Shown: piece after piece, positions 45,142 through 57,370 of the stretch
How positions within the stretch are numbered: the stretch's first letter is position 1
Layout of the letters: every line of letters starts with the position of its first letter
DNA from: Parietaria judaica
Lineage: Eukaryota; Streptophyta; Magnoliopsida; Rosales; Urticaceae
Length of the DNA: 64,000 nucleotides
Assembly (NCBI GenBank): GCA_954871525.1
Contig: OX940860.1
Location: 26,134,001-26,198,000 of the forward strand
Reading direction: 5' to 3'
Notes under the pieces: generated by a model
Databases searched by the model: none
Seen by the model: only the letters and a program-made list of their open reading frames with translations
Told to the model about the DNA's origin: nothing
Position numbers and translations under genes: made by a program

Positions 45142-47062
45142 CAAGGATCGAATTTTCGTCGAAAATCGTCGATAATCCTCGATTATCGGTCTTGCCGGTA
45201 GTCATCGGCAAATATTTCGTACCAACAGTTATCGTTTTATAACTTTTCCATCGAAAAGCTCGAAAATCGGCAAGAGGGGCAACAGTCGATTATCGGTTTT
45301 TCATGAGTAAAATTTGGGTACTTTTCCATCCATTAAAAAAAAATCAGCCATATATTTAGACCATTTTCGCGATTTTCCACACATTGCCCTTGCCTTGTCG
45401 CCCTTTTCCACTGCCAACACCCAAAGTTTATGCTTTTCCATGATAATCGAGCTGGTAAGACTCATCCTTTTCCAATCTTCTTCATCTTTTCATGGATTTT
45501 TCGATTCTTGGCATAAGTTTCGAAAGTTATTATTTTTTTTTCAGTTTCAACCGGAATTTCTAAAAAAAATTGTAATTTTTGGGAGATTAATGACTCGTAA
45601 TGTTAGATCTACATGAATACATCGTTTGTTGCTGGAAAAATACCATTTAGATGATTTTAAGGTATTTTCATAAGTTGAAAACTAAAGGGTTAGTCGCATA
45701 TGAGTTTTATGTTTAGAATTGATTAAAGATTGAACTTTATCATATTTTGTTTGTTTTTTTGAATTATTATGAAAATTTTATGATGAAAACATGTTTTGAT
45801 TGATTAATTTTGAATTATTTGGTTAGATTAGGCTATTTTCGGATTATAATGATGTTAGGCAAAAGTATATAAAGTTTTAGTTTTACGAAATTACAAGAAA
45901 TTTACTAGTTTTGTATGATTGCTTGATAATATGGGGTTTAAAATAATCTAGTTAATTAGAAATATGAATGTTTGTGTTGAGTTTTCGAATTTTTCAGATT
46001 TAGAGTCACGGTTTTTGGATTTTAATTTTCAATGGGGCAAAACTCTAAAAAGTTTATCTTTTTTAATTTTTGAAGTAATTAATTAATTTTTTTATGTTTA
46101 CTTCAATTAAATATTTATTAAATAAAAATATGAGATTTTGGTATATTTTATTTCAGATTTGAGCTTAATTCGGATTTTTCCATAATTACGACAAAAGTCT
46201 AACAAGTTCATCTTTTGCGATTTGTAAGGTAATTTATTAATTTTTGATGATGTTTATTTTCATTAAATATTTATTCCAATAATAATTTGGTATCTGGGTA
46301 TATTTTATTTGTAGATTTGAGCTTAATTTAGAGTTTCTCGTATTTACGGCAAAATTCTAAGAAGTTAATCATTTGCGATTCGTGAGTGAATTTATTCATT
46401 TTTGTAGATCTTTGCTTTCATTAAATATTTATGGAAATAATAATCTGATATTTTGGTGTAATTTAATTGCATATTTGAGCTAAATCCGAGATTTTTTTAA
46501 TTGCGGCAAAAGTCTTACAAGTTTGTCTTTTGCGATATGTGAGGTAATTTGTTCATTTTTGTTGCTGGTTGATTTTATCAAATATTTATCGAAATAATAA
46601 TATGAGATTTTGGTGTAATTTAATTGCAAATTGAGCTAAATCCGAGATTTTTCTACGTGTTTGAGTTTTGAGACTTTGTGTTTGAGAGTTGAGACTGTTT
46701 TATTATTTACGTGTTTTAGATTTAAGACTTGTGATGGAATTATATGTGTTGGTGTATGACTTTATTTACATATATATGTGTATGATATTATTTATTGAGT
46801 ACTCATTAGTGAATAAATATTATGATATGCTTTTATTTTTGGTATTTTTAACACACTATTTAAAAATTGGGCAAATATAAACTTAGAAATATTTTATAAG
46901 TTTTCCATCGAAAAGTATCAAAAAGTGTCGATAATCCTCGAAAAGTGTCGGTAACGATAATGTACAGTATTATAAGTTTTCCGTCGATTAATCGGCAAGC
47001 GAACGATAAATCCGTCGAAAACGGCAACCGATTTATCAGGAAATTCGGCAATTTGTCCTTTG
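45142..47062. mobile_element. hAT-like non-autonomous element with internal minisatellite (1.9 kb)
   Basis: Exact 8-bp duplication TTTGTAAG (45134-45141 and 47063-47070). Left end CAAGGATCGAATTTTC, inverted right end CAAAGGACAAATTGCC. Arms are rich in TCGATAA, TCGAAAA and CGGCAA words (45145-45300 and 46905-47055). The centre contains a tandem repeat of about 156 bp. No transposase frame. Confidence 0.83.
45858..46660. repeat. ~156-bp minisatellite inside the hAT-like element
   Basis: The landmark GGCAAAA / GACAAAAGT occurs at 45858, 46036, 46190, 46348 and 46505 (spacings 178, 154, 158, 157). Each copy is followed by AAGTT-ATCTTTTGCGAT-like text and then TTTAATAAATATTTAT-like text. Copies are diverged but clearly aligned. 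Confidence 0.8.
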
Positions 47063-47154
47063 TTTGTAAGAACAAATGTGGCATAAGTACCTAATTGCGA
47101 CAAAAGTACTTGATAATATTATTTTTAATTTTTTAAGAGTTTATAAATATATTG

Positions 47155-47395
47155 CGAGTATAGGTCACCAACACCGTCAAGACCACTGAGTACATTGCAA
47201 AAACTGTGCGCCTTTAATACACGTAACTGGCGTTGAGAACGCCGAGTGCATCACTAATATTGTCAAGTATATCGCTCACACCGTTTGTGTCGCCGATATC
47301 ACCGAGTATTCACTAACACCGTCGAGAACGTGAATTCCACCTAGTATACGTCGCCGACGCCGTAGCGTCATTATGCCGCAACTATCTCTAAATTA
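47155..47395. repeat. Degenerate ACACCGTCGAG/ACGCCGAG short repeats
   Basis: A CG-containing island in AT-rich DNA in which CACYAACACCGTCRAGA-like, CGCCGA- and GAGTAYAT words recur irregularly (47169, 47254, 47304). No open frame of note. Confidence 0.5.
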
Positions 47396-48912
47396 AATAA
47401 TAAAAAATAATTTATATTGTGAAATTTAATGTTATAGTTGGTGAGGAAACAATTTGGTCTTAAAATTACGTTGAATGGTTACATTCCTAATACTAAAGTT
47501 ATGATAACATTCCTAACACTAAAGTTGTGATTACACCAAACTTAATATTATGGTTGGAGATGTACGTTTTGATCACATTCCTAACTAAAGCTTATGATGG
47601 TAAATTATAACATTTTTGTTGTAGCTTAACGGATTCAAATGTTATATTTCAATTGGCGGACACGGGGCGATCCATATCTTTATTTTTGAATTTTCATAAC
47701 TCATAAGTACACGCGACTTCAAATTATATGGATTTAGATAAAAATAACAATAAAAAATGCATACCTTTAAGGTTTTTAACTTTGTTTATGATGATATATT
47801 TCGTGTAATACTAAAGTAGACCATTTTATTTTCGTATTTATTAAAAAATGGACAAAACTAAATTTTAAATTGATATACAAACTGTAATACTAAAGTAAGC
47901 CGTGTGAATGATTACATACAAACATTTTTCTAATAACATTTTAATTTTCTGGTAACTCGAGTGTGCAGATTTTGATGGTTTCAAACTGTCAATTATCATT
48001 TCTGAAATACTGTTTAATAGTCAACGTGAACATCTTCTTATATATAGTCCAACTTCAATCCCATCTATAATTGTCAAGTCATAAATTATCCTCACCACAT
48101 TATTATAGCATTGAAGATGCATATATATATATATATATGTATATAATACAGTGCAATATTGTTTAAATCTGTCTCTTTCTTGTAGAATATTCTATCAAGA
48201 TCTCTTTCTCCATTTTCTTTTCTTTCGATTGTCGTTTATGATAAATTCAACAACTACTTGACATTCAAGTCGTATATATAATTAATATATACAAATTATA
48301 CAATCATAGATAGATATATCCTTACAACTGTAAATTATTACTTTATCTTTTATCATAACATAACAATGACTATTTATGATACGGTGAATATTTAAATGAT
48401 TTAGAAATAAACTATATAGGTACATCAAGGCTCTGATTTCACTTGGAATATAATACTTTTCATAAAGCATAGTGTACAACCACCACATACAAACTTTGGT
48501 ATCTAATTCTTAAATTTGCAGTCATTACTTTGAATAGCTTTCTCTTCTTACATAATTTTCTTTTATCTAGTCTGATTCTATTGAGAAATTAAGAAATAAA
48601 ATAAATTTGTTGCTTAGGAGTTAGGGTTTGTCTAATATGACTAGTTGCAGTAATGTTACTCTATTATTGGAGTATTCATTATTGATAATTTTATATTTTT
48701 TTACAATATTTTTTTAAATTTTAATAAGAAAATTACAAGAGCTATAAAGCTATTACATTATGGAATATTGGGATTATACATTTATGTCCTTAACAATAAA
48801 AGTAGCATCTCTAACTAAAAAAGACTTATTTCTCACCCAATACAAACTGAAAGGGTAAACTTTTGCCGGCATTTAAGTACTCAGAAAACTCATTTTTCTT
48901 GTATTGTATGGT
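47396..48912. other. AT-rich intergenic DNA
   Basis: No gene recognised; TA-rich simple sequence near 48120-48140. Confidence 0.55.
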
Positions 48913-48917
48913 GAAAC

Positions 48918-49501
48918 TGTTGGAAATTTCTTCGAGGTTGAAAACGTCACGGCTTGAATTGTGCATATGATCACTTTCCTAATAGTGTTTCGAGCACTCA
49001 AAAACGTTTTCGAGTCTGCTTGAAAGAACACCCAGGATAAGACAAGCCTTTGGCCGGGAAATCGCAAGACGAAGCGAAGTTCCGACTGTAAGCAAGAACG
49101 CGTTTCTGGAAGTGTATTTGAGAGTAGAAAATGATACAGAGAGCAGAATTATCGTTTATGTTTCAGAAACGAAAATAAAAGACCCAAAAACAGTTACATG
49201 TTGTGAAGGTAACGCCGGAGCCGGTGTCACCGGTGGCGACACCGGCGAGGGCGGCGTTGCAAAAGCGTGAGGTGGCATGGTCTCGCCACCTCGTCTCCAC
49301 ACGGCACTCATGTGGCATACTTATCACTATGCCACATGTTGAGCTCACATCACTATTGTTTTCCATATATATTGCACAAACTCTTTGTAATTAATCAATG
49401 TGGGACTTTTCACATTCCCACATTTACTCTCCACTCAACACATTATACTAGCTCATTTATTAGAACATTTATTGGTCATTTATTATTAATAAATTCCAAC
49501 A
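48918..49501 (-). repeat. 3' LTR of copia 2 (shortened)
   Basis: 584 bp, TGTTGG...CCAACA on the plus strand. It aligns with the other LTR at both sides, but about 190 bp present there (54003-54220) are missing here after TGTGAAGGTA (about 49201). The tract CCCCCAC at 49503-49511 (GTGGGGG on the element strand) adjoins its inner end and is the likely polypurine primer. Confidence 0.92.
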
Positions 49502-50037
49502 ATCCCCCACTGTTCTAATAATGTAAGTATAATTTCCTGGAAAACTAGCAAAGGGTGCTAATACAGTTAGGTATCTTTCGATTTGAACCTGTCCTTAGTA
49601 AAGACAACACAAGATCTTATCGGAATGTCAGGTAGCTAGGCTTTGAACCTGTTATTCCTTGTGATAAGATCGGTGAAGCCTTACACACACCCTTTAGTAG
49701 TTCTTCGCCTACATCTCTCGCTTAGCACCGTTAATGGCCATGTGCTCTTCCTGTCTCGTGAATTTTTCATGAGTGAAACTCCAAATCTCACTTTAAGACG
49801 GCACCATCTCTAAATTCACATAGGTGAAGTTCTTACAGTATCTCTGTTGCTTTACAGATACATGTCCTCATCACTGAACTTCATTAAGAGTTATGAATAA
49901 CTCAACCCTCCAAATGCAACAACTAACATTGTGGTACAATGTTACACACATCCAAATCAACGATTTGTTGTTACCCATTGAATCTAAAGTTAAGGATTTT
50001 CTAACGTTAGATTGGGTTGCCACCGTTGTTGGAACTC

Positions 50038-51417
50038 TTACTCAAGGAGTTTCAGTCCCATACCTCTCGAGATAGACTTTACTAAATCTCTGGCCAATGG
50101 TTTAGTAAACGGATCAGCTAAATTATAGCTGGTACGCACAAACGAAAGTGAAATGATCCCATCCTTAATCAATTTCCTTACGTAGTCATGTCTTAGACTA
50201 ATATGTCTAGATTTCCCGTTATACACTTCGTTATATGCTCTAGCTAAAGTAGCTTGACTATCACAATGTATCGAAACTTTCGATATATTGTCCTTAGCCA
50301 ACGGAGCTTCTAAAAGAAGATCCCTCAACCACTCAGCCTCTTGACCAGCGGAAGCAAGAGCTACAAACTCTGACTCCATGGTCGAATGAGTAATACACGT
50401 TTGTTTCTTGCTCTTCCAAGAAATTGCACCTCCGAAAAGTGTGAAAACCCATCCCGTCGTAGATTTGTCGATATCCAACTAGCGTCGGTATCCTTCGAGT
50501 ATGGCAGGAAACCTGCCATATTGGAGGCCAAGATTTTTGGTTTTCATAAGATAGCCAAAAATCCTCCCGATAGCCTTCAAATGCTCACCGTTGGGGTTGC
50601 TAGTAAATCTGCTTATTTTACTAACAACAAATGCTATATCGGGTGTAGTGCATTGCATCAAATACATAAGACAACCGATAGCACTTGCATACTCCAACTA
50701 AGCCACAACTCTCCCATTATTCTTTTCAAGTTTAACACTAGGATCAAATGGGGTGTTCACTTCTTTGAACTTCAAATGTTTGAACTTATCAAGCACTTTC
50801 TCAACATAGTGTGATTGACTAAGTTCATAACCCCCACTGGTTCGCTTAACCTTGATTCCTAGAATTGTGTCAACTTGTCCAAGATCTTTCATCTTGAATG
50901 TAGAAGATAGAAACCTCTTCGTTTCTAAAATTTCGTTCATCTCGTTGCTAATGATCAACATATCATCAACGTAAAGACAAAGGAATATCACAGTGTTTCC
51001 ACGCACCTTTGTGTACAAACACTTATCACAAATGTTGTGAACGAATCCATTTGCAAGAATGACTGAGTCAAACTTCTGATGCCACTGTTTAGGAGCTTGT
51101 TTCAAACCATATAATGATTTGACAAGCTTGCAAACCTTTTGTTCATTCCCCGGAAGTACGTAACCCTCCGGTTGCTCCATGTAAATCTCCTCATCGAGAT
51201 CTCCGTTTAATAATTCCGTTTTGACATCCATTTGATGAACAAAGAGGTTATGTAATGAAGCTAAGGCAAACAGTATCCTAACTGTTGTCGTTCTCGTTAC
51301 CGGTGCATAAGTATCGAAGTAATCGATTCTTTCCTTTTGTCGAAATCCTTTGGCTACTAATCTAGCCTTGTAGGTGTTTAAAGTACCATCACTATGATAC
51401 TTTCTTCTAAACACCTA
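50038..51417 (-). pseudogene. copia 2 reverse transcriptase and RNase H
   Basis: In one frame with three stops. RT motifs: YKARLVAKGFRQ, QMDVKTELLNGDLDEEIYM, LYGLKQAPKQWHQKFD and the catalytic LYVDDMLI (Y at 50973). TAG at 51415-51417 replaces the Trp codon expected before VFRRK. TAG at 50698-50700 and TAG at 50479-50481 interrupt the connection and RNase H start. RNase H shows [31 protein letters not shown] and [10 protein letters not shown]. The frame ends at 50038, leaving about 540 bp of 3' non-coding sequence before the LTR. Confidence 0.93.
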
Positions 51418-52850
51418 CCTATATCCAATGGGTCTCGACCCTTTGGGTAAGTCGACAAGCTCCCAAGTGTGGTTAGACATAATCGAATCCATCTCATCTT
51501 GGATAACATCTTTCCAAAAAGCAGAGTCTGTGAAGCTACAGCTTCCTTAAAGGTTTTTGGATCATCTTCCACTAGAAGAATGATAGGAATCTTACGAACA
51601 AAATTCTCCCTATCTCCTTCTACTAAGTAAAAGGAAATGAGTTGAGAATCTATTTCGTTCGGTCCTAGATCCTTAGCCTTTCGAACTCTCTTGCTAATCC
51701 GAAGCTCAGGTTGGTTTTCAACAACCCGTGAGGAACTCTCCTCGCGAGGTTCTTCATATGTGGGTATCTCAGAATCTTTATTGTTCGTGATAAGATTCTC
51801 AAAGAATTCTACATCTCGTGATTCAATTATCAAATTAGACTCAAAGTCAAGAAGTCTATATGCCTTACTATTGGCCGCGTAACCTACAAAAGCACATTTA
51901 ATCCCACGAGGACCCAACTTGGTTATTTTCGGATCCATGTTCTTGTAATAAGCAACGCAGCTCCACACTACAATGCCGTTTTCTTCACAAAACGCATTAA
52001 AATCATTTGAGAAATATTCTCCGCCCCTGTCACTTCTAAGGACTTTGATTTTTATTCCCAATTGATTTTCCACTTCTGCTTTATAAACTTTAAAAGCATT
52101 AAAAGCTTCGTCTTTATGCTTTAAAAGAAAAACGTAAGTAAATCTCGAACAATCGTCAATAAATGAAGTAAAATATCGATTGCCCCCTCGGGTTTTCATT
52201 CCGTTAAATTCACACAAATCAGAATGCACAAGATCTAACAGATTTATATTACGTTCAACACTATGAAAAGGTTTCTTAATCATTTTCGATTCAAAATCAT
52301 CAACGTTGCATGAAATCAAACCGGATTTAATTAACCTTTTCATTGTGCTAACACCAATATGAGCTAATTTACTATGCCATAAAGTAATTGAACAATTGAA
52401 ATACGCAGAAGTAGAAACTTTATTGATAACATTGTCAACGATACAAAGCTTAAACATTCCGTCCGCGGAATACCCTTTACCGACAAATACACCATTGCGG
52501 GTCAAGATCAACTTTCCCGACTCATAAACACACTTAATACCCGGTTTACCCAACAAATCACCACTAACAAGGTTCCTAGACATGTCCGGCACGTGAAGCA
52601 CGTTGACCAGCGTCACTTTCTTCCCGGATGTAAAGTTAAGCTCTACGGTGCCGGTGCCGACGATCTTCGAGCGTCCCTCGTTTCCCATCTGAACTTGTTG
52701 TCCATCGTTGACTTCAGAATAGGTATTGAAAGCCGCTTTGTCGTAGGAGACGTGAACAGTGGCACAAGTATCGTACCACCATCCTTGAACCTTGCCTTTG
52801 ACCGCCATAATTTCGCTAACAGTAGCAACAATGTTGTCATCGGTCTTCGT
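51378..52850 (-). pseudogene. copia 2 protease and defective integrase
   Basis: Protease: WWYDTCATVHVSYD, a copia-type active site (DTC instead of DSG). Pre-integrase: LWHSKLAHIGVSTMKRLI, but the CxxC half of the zinc finger is missing between FESK and MIKKPF. Core: VHSDLCEF (first D), FIDDCSRFTYVFLLKHKDEAF, LRSDRGGEYFSNDF (second D). After FCEENGI the sequence jumps to AYYKNMDPKITKLGPRGIKC, so the segment with the catalytic E is deleted. A 1-nt loss near 51527 shifts the frame before the RT. The integrase cannot have worked after these losses. Confidence 0.92.
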
Positions 52851-52869
52851 GGCGTTAGCCTCGTTGTTT

Positions 52870-53653
52870 TGGGTCTTCCGGACGCGATAATCTCTCGCGT
52901 AGTGACCGACACAAAACAGCCGGTTTTGGGCCCCTTCGAAGCATCGGAAGTCTTGAACTTTTGATCCTTTTTAGGACCGTAAACGTTCTTCTTCCCGTCG
53001 TGCTTTTTGCCTTTCGCGCTCACCGCGTTGGCCTTCGAATTTCGGACACCATCGGATTTCTCTTTTTCCTTCGATTCCTCTTCGATTCGAAGGTGTTTCT
53101 GGATCTTTTCCAGTGAGAAATCCTCGGAATTGTGAAGCAATTTCTTCCGGTAACTCTTCCAAGACAACGACAATTTCGCAATAATTGCACCGACTTGAAA
53201 AGGTTCCGGAATATCAATCTTCACGGCCCTCAGTTTGTTGACGAGCACTTGCAGTTCGTGCACTTGGGCGAGGATCGGCTTTGCATCGGACATTTTGAAA
53301 TCAAAGTACTCGGAAATGAGAAACTTTTTCGTACCTTCCTCCTCTGCCCGAAATTTGAACTCGAGCGCCTTCCAAATTTCGACCGCCGAAGAGTTGTCCG
53401 TGTAAATATCATAGAGACGGTCGGAGAGCATGTTCAGAATGTGACCGCGGCACAACAGTTCATCCTCCTTGCGCTTTTTGCGCTCCGCCTTGATCTCGTC
53501 GGTATCGTCATCCGTAGGCTCGGGAATGGGCTCCAACTCCGGGTCGAGAACATAGAAGATCTTCAGGGCCGTAAGGAGGAAGATCATCTTGTCTTGCCAG
53601 TGAGTAAAGTTTGTCCCGTCGAAACGGTCCAACTTCACGAGGTCTTGGTTCAT
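52870..53653 (-). pseudogene. copia 2 gag
   Basis: Start chosen at the ATG at 53653 (MNQDLVKLDRFDGTNFTHW); the open frame upstream runs back into the LTR. Typical copia gag: WQDKMIFLLTALKIFYVL, LNMLSDRLYDIYTDNSSAVE, then YFDFKMSDAKPILAQVHELQ and IIAKLSLSWKSYRKKLLH. The zinc knuckle is damaged: only CFV and GHYARDYR remain, with about 10 nt lost between them near 52908 and Tyr at the last Cys position, which shifts the frame. Confidence 0.92.
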
Positions 53654-53709
53654 CACCTTGATGCTTGAAACGGAAGCGTCGGTGGCTGTGATCGAACTCA
53701 CTATTAGAC

Positions 53710-54480
53710 TGTTGGAAATTTCTTCGAGGTTGAAAACATCACGGCTTGAATCGTGCATATGATCACTTTCCTAATAGTGTTTCGAGCACTCAAAAACGTC
53801 TTCGAGTCTGCTTGCAATAACCCACAGGATAAGACAAGCCTTTGGCCGGGAAATCGCAAAACGAAGCGAAGTTCCGACCGTAAGCAAGAACGCGTTTCTG
53901 GAAGTGTTTTTGAGAGTAGAAAATGATACAGAGAGCAGAATTATCGTTTCTGTTTCGGAAACGAAAATAAAAAGACCCAAAAACAGTTACACGTTGTGAA
54001 GGTAGCGACCCTTCACAAGTAGCAGTTATTGGTCTGAAAACAGAAAACGAAAAACGATAAGAAATCGCCCACAACGGCTAGTAACTGCCGACTGACACGT
54101 GGCGAGGCGAGAATCGCCACAAGAAAGCCCGAGACCCGAGCCTACGCCGCTCGCCAGATGCCACGTGCTTAAGTGCGCCTACAAGACGCCACTAGCGCCT
54201 CTACGCCCACGCACCCGACCTGGAGCCGGTGTCGCCGAGGGTGGCGTTGCGAAAGCGTGAGGTGGCATGGTCTCGCCACCTCGCCTCCACACGGCACTCA
54301 TGTGGCATACTTATCATTATGCCACATGTTGAGCTCACATCACTATTGTTTTCCTTATATATTGCACAAACTCTTTGTAATTAATCAATGTGAGACTTTT
54401 CACATTCCCACATTTACTCTCCACTCAACACATTATACTAGCTCATTTATTAGAACATTTATTATTAATAAATTCCAACA
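53710..54480 (-). repeat. 5' LTR of copia 2 (full length)
   Basis: 771 bp, TGTTGG...CCAACA on the plus strand. The sequence next to its inner end (53698-53709) does not read TGGTATCAGAGC, so no initiator-Met primer site is visible. A start of gag-like codons follows immediately. Confidence 0.92.
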
Positions 54481-54485
54481 AAAAC

Positions 54486-57361
54486 ATATAATTAAACTCT
54501 AACCGATAGTCCGATGGCGCGAGTCTCATGATATACAATCGTTGTACTCGAGTCGCTATGCAAAAACACCCGATCCATCAAAAGTGGAATATTGGATTGA
54601 CTCTTGGGGGCCGGATGAACGGAATTTGTTTGGTCATTGTTTAACCCGGGTATGCAGTTTCCTAAGCCCTTCCACAAAGACTTTAAAAGTTTATGTGATT
54701 AGTGTACTTTATTTGATTAAGACCCCTAAACTCCATTATTGCTAAGGTCTGAGTTTAATATAGTTTAGTTAATTATAACTAATAAATCCTCAACAGGTAC
54801 GCACTTTATTATTATAAAATAAAGATATAAGTTTGCAAAGATAAACAAGCATTTTTAAGTTAAGCTTTATATATACCCGGAACGAGTGGTATAAAAATAA
54901 CATACTAATCATTAGTGCTAATTATTATATATTTCTACTTTCAATTGCGATAATTAACATTATACGTCACAACATGCATGCGATTATATTTATTACATGT
55001 ATATATAACCAACCAACAATGATTAAATAACTCAACTTTTTAAATAATAATAAAAAAACTATCTGCTTGGAACATAATGAGCACCAAAATCCAGAAACAA
55101 GTTATATGCAGGAATTTGTTTAATTATTTCTATAAAAATATTAATGAAATCAAAATTAATTATTCTTGAAATCGATCTTGTATCCGTCCAAAAGAGGCAT
55201 CACTGATCGATAGTGTCCGTCCTAAATATTGTACCTTAGCCTTAACGTCCGATATCATAGTAAATCGGAACCATTAACGGTGATGGTATCATCTCCTTTT
55301 GTAATTAGGTGTAGATTTTGAATAATGTTTTCTCTTTTATTTTTGCGGCAATTTAGGTTCTTATCTTCTAGTATTTTTGGTTTATAAAATAATTATCGTT
55401 TTATATATATTTTTTTTTCTCGAGATGAAGCAGCGTATCAATGTTTGTTTTTATATACATAAATATTGAGATTTGTTGTTTTGGTTTAATGACTTTCGTG
55501 ATGCAGTTCTGTCCTCTATATGTTGTCGTTTTATGAATGATGTCGTTTACCTGATTTTTGTCAAATTTACCAATATATATATATATAATATAGATTCACT
55601 GTATATATAATTATCTTGTTGTGCAGATGATACACATCGTTATCTGTAGTTATCCAGTTCGTTTAGATTTTTATCTTCTGTTTGTTGTGTCATTTTCACT
55701 TTCAGTGCATTATTTAGGTTGCTTTATAGGTGTCGTTTTCAGTGTACAATTGAATCACGGTTTAAATCCTTATGCATAACATCAAATAGGCGAGAGAGAT
55801 GACGAAGAAATATCTGATTTTATTTTATATAGAGATACATGTTATGATGAATTGTAAAAAATAATAACAATCCAACAAAGATCAATTATTTAGTTTTTAA
55901 GTAAAATAGCTATCATACAGTCCTTCCAAAAATCGGCTTAAAATTTATCTGATTCATGAATATTTTATTTTTATTTTTATAGAGCTTGTATGATAATCAT
56001 ATTCATAAAAATATCAAGTGTATAAATGGTCACACAGCATTCACCTAAATATGATACGAACAATAAGAGAGACAATCTTTATAGATTTTAATATGCATAG
56101 ATAAATTTTTTATATTTTTTTTTCTCCGCCTTCTTCCATCTCTTCTTCTTTTGACTATCACTCGCTCTTTTTTTTTTAATGGACTATCACTCACTTTTGA
56201 ATTTTGATTAAACTTTAACGATGATTCGCACTCGTCGATGACGATGCACACCTCTCAACTCCCTCCCTAGCGATTTGTGACTTGTCGCGCTCTTTTTATT
56301 TTATTTTATAATATATAATTGTATAATTCTAAATAATTATAATATTTTTTTTGCTTTTTATGAATTGAAGAACCTCTTAAGTAATTTTGTCCTCAGTTGT
56401 ATCCTCACATGAAAGAACAAAGCTTAATTATTTAGTTTATTTAAAAATTTACCTTTGATAAATTGAAGGACGTCTTAAAATATTTTATCCCGAATTGTAT
56501 ACCAGCCTGAATATGTCAAAAAAAAAAAGATTTTAGCCTTTGTCTCTTTTTTATTTAAAAAAAAAAAGGATTTTATTAATTAAGAACATGCTTTGTTTTA
56601 CTACCTCATTTTTGAAAACTGAAACAAAACTCCGGTTTGTGACCTATAGAAAACCAGAGGTTGATGGAGTGAATAGAATACTGATATAGTTTTTTCTGAT
56701 TCTCCTCCCTATATAAACATGGGAAATTAGGATTTAATAATATATTTTCTATATTAAAACTCAAAAGCAAAAATAAGAAGAAAACGGCGCTTCCCAAACT
56801 TCTTGTCTTTCTCTCCACTTGCCCACCACCAGTCCACCGCCCATTCCATCAATTCTCACCTACTATTACTTTTAACCATTTTTCCTTCTGTTTCTTTATT
56901 AAATAAATAAGTATTTAGAACTTCAGCTACTTAAACTTTTTATTCACTTTAATTCTTGAATTGATCTGATGGGTAAGAAGTGAATATGATATTATTGAAA
57001 TTAAAAATAGTAAGAAAAGAGACCCACAAATAATAAACATTTCAATCGGAGAACACATTTTAATTAATTTTATAGCAACAAAACATTCCTGGAGGGAGCG
57101 ACCTAGCTAGCTAGCGATCATTCATTTATCATCCCAAAAAAAAAAAAAGAATTAAATGAAATGAAATTAGGAGGATATGAAAGCCACGCGCTCATAAATA
57201 ATAAATTAAATAAAAAAGAAATGCAGTGGAAGGAACGAGGAGCCTCGAGCCCTTAAAACCCCCTCAAAGTCTGTCGCACTTCTTTTTGCTCAGCGCGTTT
57301 TCCCACAATCTGCGCCCCATTTTCTCACTCACGCGCCTCCGCCCATTTCTCCCTTAACTTG
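54486..57361. other. AT-rich intergenic DNA
   Basis: No gene recognised. Long T- and A-runs and TA-rich tracts; no clear inverted repeats noted. Confidence 0.5.
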
Positions 57362-57370
57362 TTTATTTTA

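Larger units (their letters stand above)
48918..54480 (-). mobile_element. Ty1/copia retrotransposon, near full length but dead (copia 2)
   Basis: Two similar LTRs bound it, with flanks GAAAC (48913-48917) and AAAAC (54481-54485), a 5-bp duplication with one mismatch. From 53653 down to 50038 the minus strand carries gag, protease, partial integrase, RT and RNase H in the copia order (integrase before RT). Breaks: loss of the gag zinc knuckle, an integrase internal deletion, frameshifts, and stops at 51415-51417, 50698-50700 and 50479-50481. The coding span of 3.6 kb is short for copia because of the deletions. Confidence 0.95.

Noticed and set aside
54542..54745. Frame with YWIDSWGPDERNLFGH text
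   Set aside because: No domain recognised, no start or splice context, and the downstream frame is closed; not enough to call a gene.
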